Assembly: GCF_013369385.1 (NCBI RefSeq)
Contig: NZ_SZTO01000008.1
Location: forward strand, 62,001-126,000
Reading direction: 5' to 3'
DNA: 64,000 bases
Source: Vibrio sp. 05-20-BW147
Lineage (GTDB): Bacteria > Pseudomonadota > Gammaproteobacteria > Enterobacterales > Vibrionaceae
In this document: one piece after another, positions 63,462-64,000 of the stretch
How the letters are laid out: the number at the start of each line of letters is the position of its first letter
Numbering within the stretch: the stretch's first letter is position 1
The notes under the pieces: model-generated
The model's input: only the letters and a program-made list of their open reading frames with translations
Told to the model about the DNA's origin: nothing
Databases searched by the model: none
Made by a program: the position numbers and the translations under genes

Positions 63462-63809
63462 TCAAACACGCTGACACCAATCGCCCGACACGATCTCATC
63501 CACCAACTTGCTGCTATCTTGATAGAGGTAGATCCACGCTCGCCCAAATGGCGTTTCAATGGTTTCGCGTCGATACTCTACGGGAACATCTTCTAATTTA
63601 TCAAGTGCGTATAAGGTCTCATCGTCAATCAGATAGACTTCGCCATGAATGGCGCGATGACCATCCCCCAACGCGGGATAGTCTCCGAGATCGTAAAGGC
63701 GGTAATCTTGAGCGCTTTGATAACCACCCAAAAACTCGCTTTTCTCGAGATAATGATGGTTAGATTCCCCTTTGCGCAAGGTGCCATAGACAAAAACCAA
63801 ATGCTGCAT
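63462..63809 (-). CDS. ytfP: Gamma-glutamylcyclotransferase family protein (YtfP-like)
   Basis: A 115-aa protein of the GGCT-like fold. The N-terminal signature VFVYGTLRKGE and the conserved GEVYLIDDETLYALDKLE, with the candidate catalytic Glu, are present. Activity on gamma-glutamyl amines is known in relatives; the substrate here is unknown. It follows tamB by 71 bp, as in the E. coli tamA-tamB-ytfP order. Confidence 0.9.
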   Translation of the reverse strand: MQHLVFVYGTLRKGESNHHYLEKSEFLGGYQSAQDYRLYDLGDYPALGDGHRAIHGEVYLIDDETLYALDKLEDVPVEYRRETIETPFGRAWIYLYQDSSKLVDEIVSGDWCQRV

Positions 63810-63880
63810 AACGCCTCCTTGTTATCTGCATGACGTGCGATGTTGGACCAAGTTAAGGTTTGATAGCATGTGGCGGCGCT

Positions 63881-64000
63881 TTAATCAAACTCAAACTGAT
63901 AGAGCAAGTCAACCGCACTTTCGACGCCAGAGACCCCTTCCAAGTAGAGATCTTTCATTAAGCGGTAACGGACCGTAAACTCCCCCAACGGTTTAAAGAT
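63881..64000 (-). CDS. tamB: Translocation and assembly module subunit TamB, 3' end
   Basis: The last 39 codons of a gene running off the right edge. The translation includes [20 protein letters not shown] and ends LLYQFEFD, typical of the TamB C-terminus, where the DUF490 domain contacts TamA and ends in an aromatic residue-rich strand. ytfP lies downstream, as expected for tamA-tamB-ytfP. The fragment is short, so context adds much to the call. Confidence 0.85.
   Translation of the reverse strand: MFKPLGEFTVRYRLMKDLYLEGVSGVESAVDLLYQFEFD

Overview
The window is a chromosomal backbone segment of a Vibrio-type gammaproteobacterium. Three things point to this: motX, a component of the sodium-driven polar flagellar motor, sits beside purA; the AST arginine-degradation genes lie between crp and pabA; and the gene order resembles E. 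coli blocks joined in a Vibrio-like way. About 60 genes are supported. No rRNA, tRNA, insertion sequence, prophage or CRISPR array was seen.

Layout. 1-9760: end of purH, then purD, a DUF1481 lipoprotein gene, hupA, a CNNM/CBS membrane protein, yjaG, a D-2-hydroxyacid dehydrogenase with a uracil-DNA-glycosylase-like gene, hemE, nudC and rsd. A probable unannotated small RNA lies between nudC and hemE. 9865-26552, all on the minus strand: a transcription and translation superblock reading rpsL-rpsG-fusA-tuf, then secE-nusG-rplK-rplA-rplJ-rplL-rpoB-rpoC. 26724-41045: tusDCB, a YheO-type regulator, fkpA, a WD40 lipoprotein gene with slyX, an isoaspartyl peptidase gene, the kefG-kefB-yheV-slyD run, the ABC-F gene yheS, a TIGR02444 gene, yheT, yheU, prkB and crp. 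41256-47131: a DUF1338 gene, astD, astA, astC and pabA. 47274-51695: a porin gene followed at once by a large secreted nuclease gene with a GlyGly-CTERM tail. 52158-57323: trpS, gph, rlmB and rnr. 57574-64000: an exported amidohydrolase gene, nsrR and hmp with NsrR operators between them, motX, purA, a DUF2065 gene, a ytfP-type gene and the 3' end of tamB.

How the parts work together. The central block makes RNA polymerase, ribosomal proteins and elongation factors. Its promoters for rpsL, rplK and rplJ share TATAAT-like -10 boxes followed by GC-rich discriminators, as expected for growth-rate and stringent control. The nsrR/hmp pair is a nitric-oxide sensing and detoxification module. The AST genes convert arginine to glutamate. 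The porin-nuclease pair looks like a module for degrading extracellular DNA and importing the products.

Most genes are housekeeping. The most unusual signals are the small-RNA candidate at about 8199-8269, a PurR-like operator over the promoter of the exported amidohydrolase, the porin-nuclease operon, promoters embedded in inverted repeats at rplK and rplJ, and signs of rearrangement at tuf and at gph.
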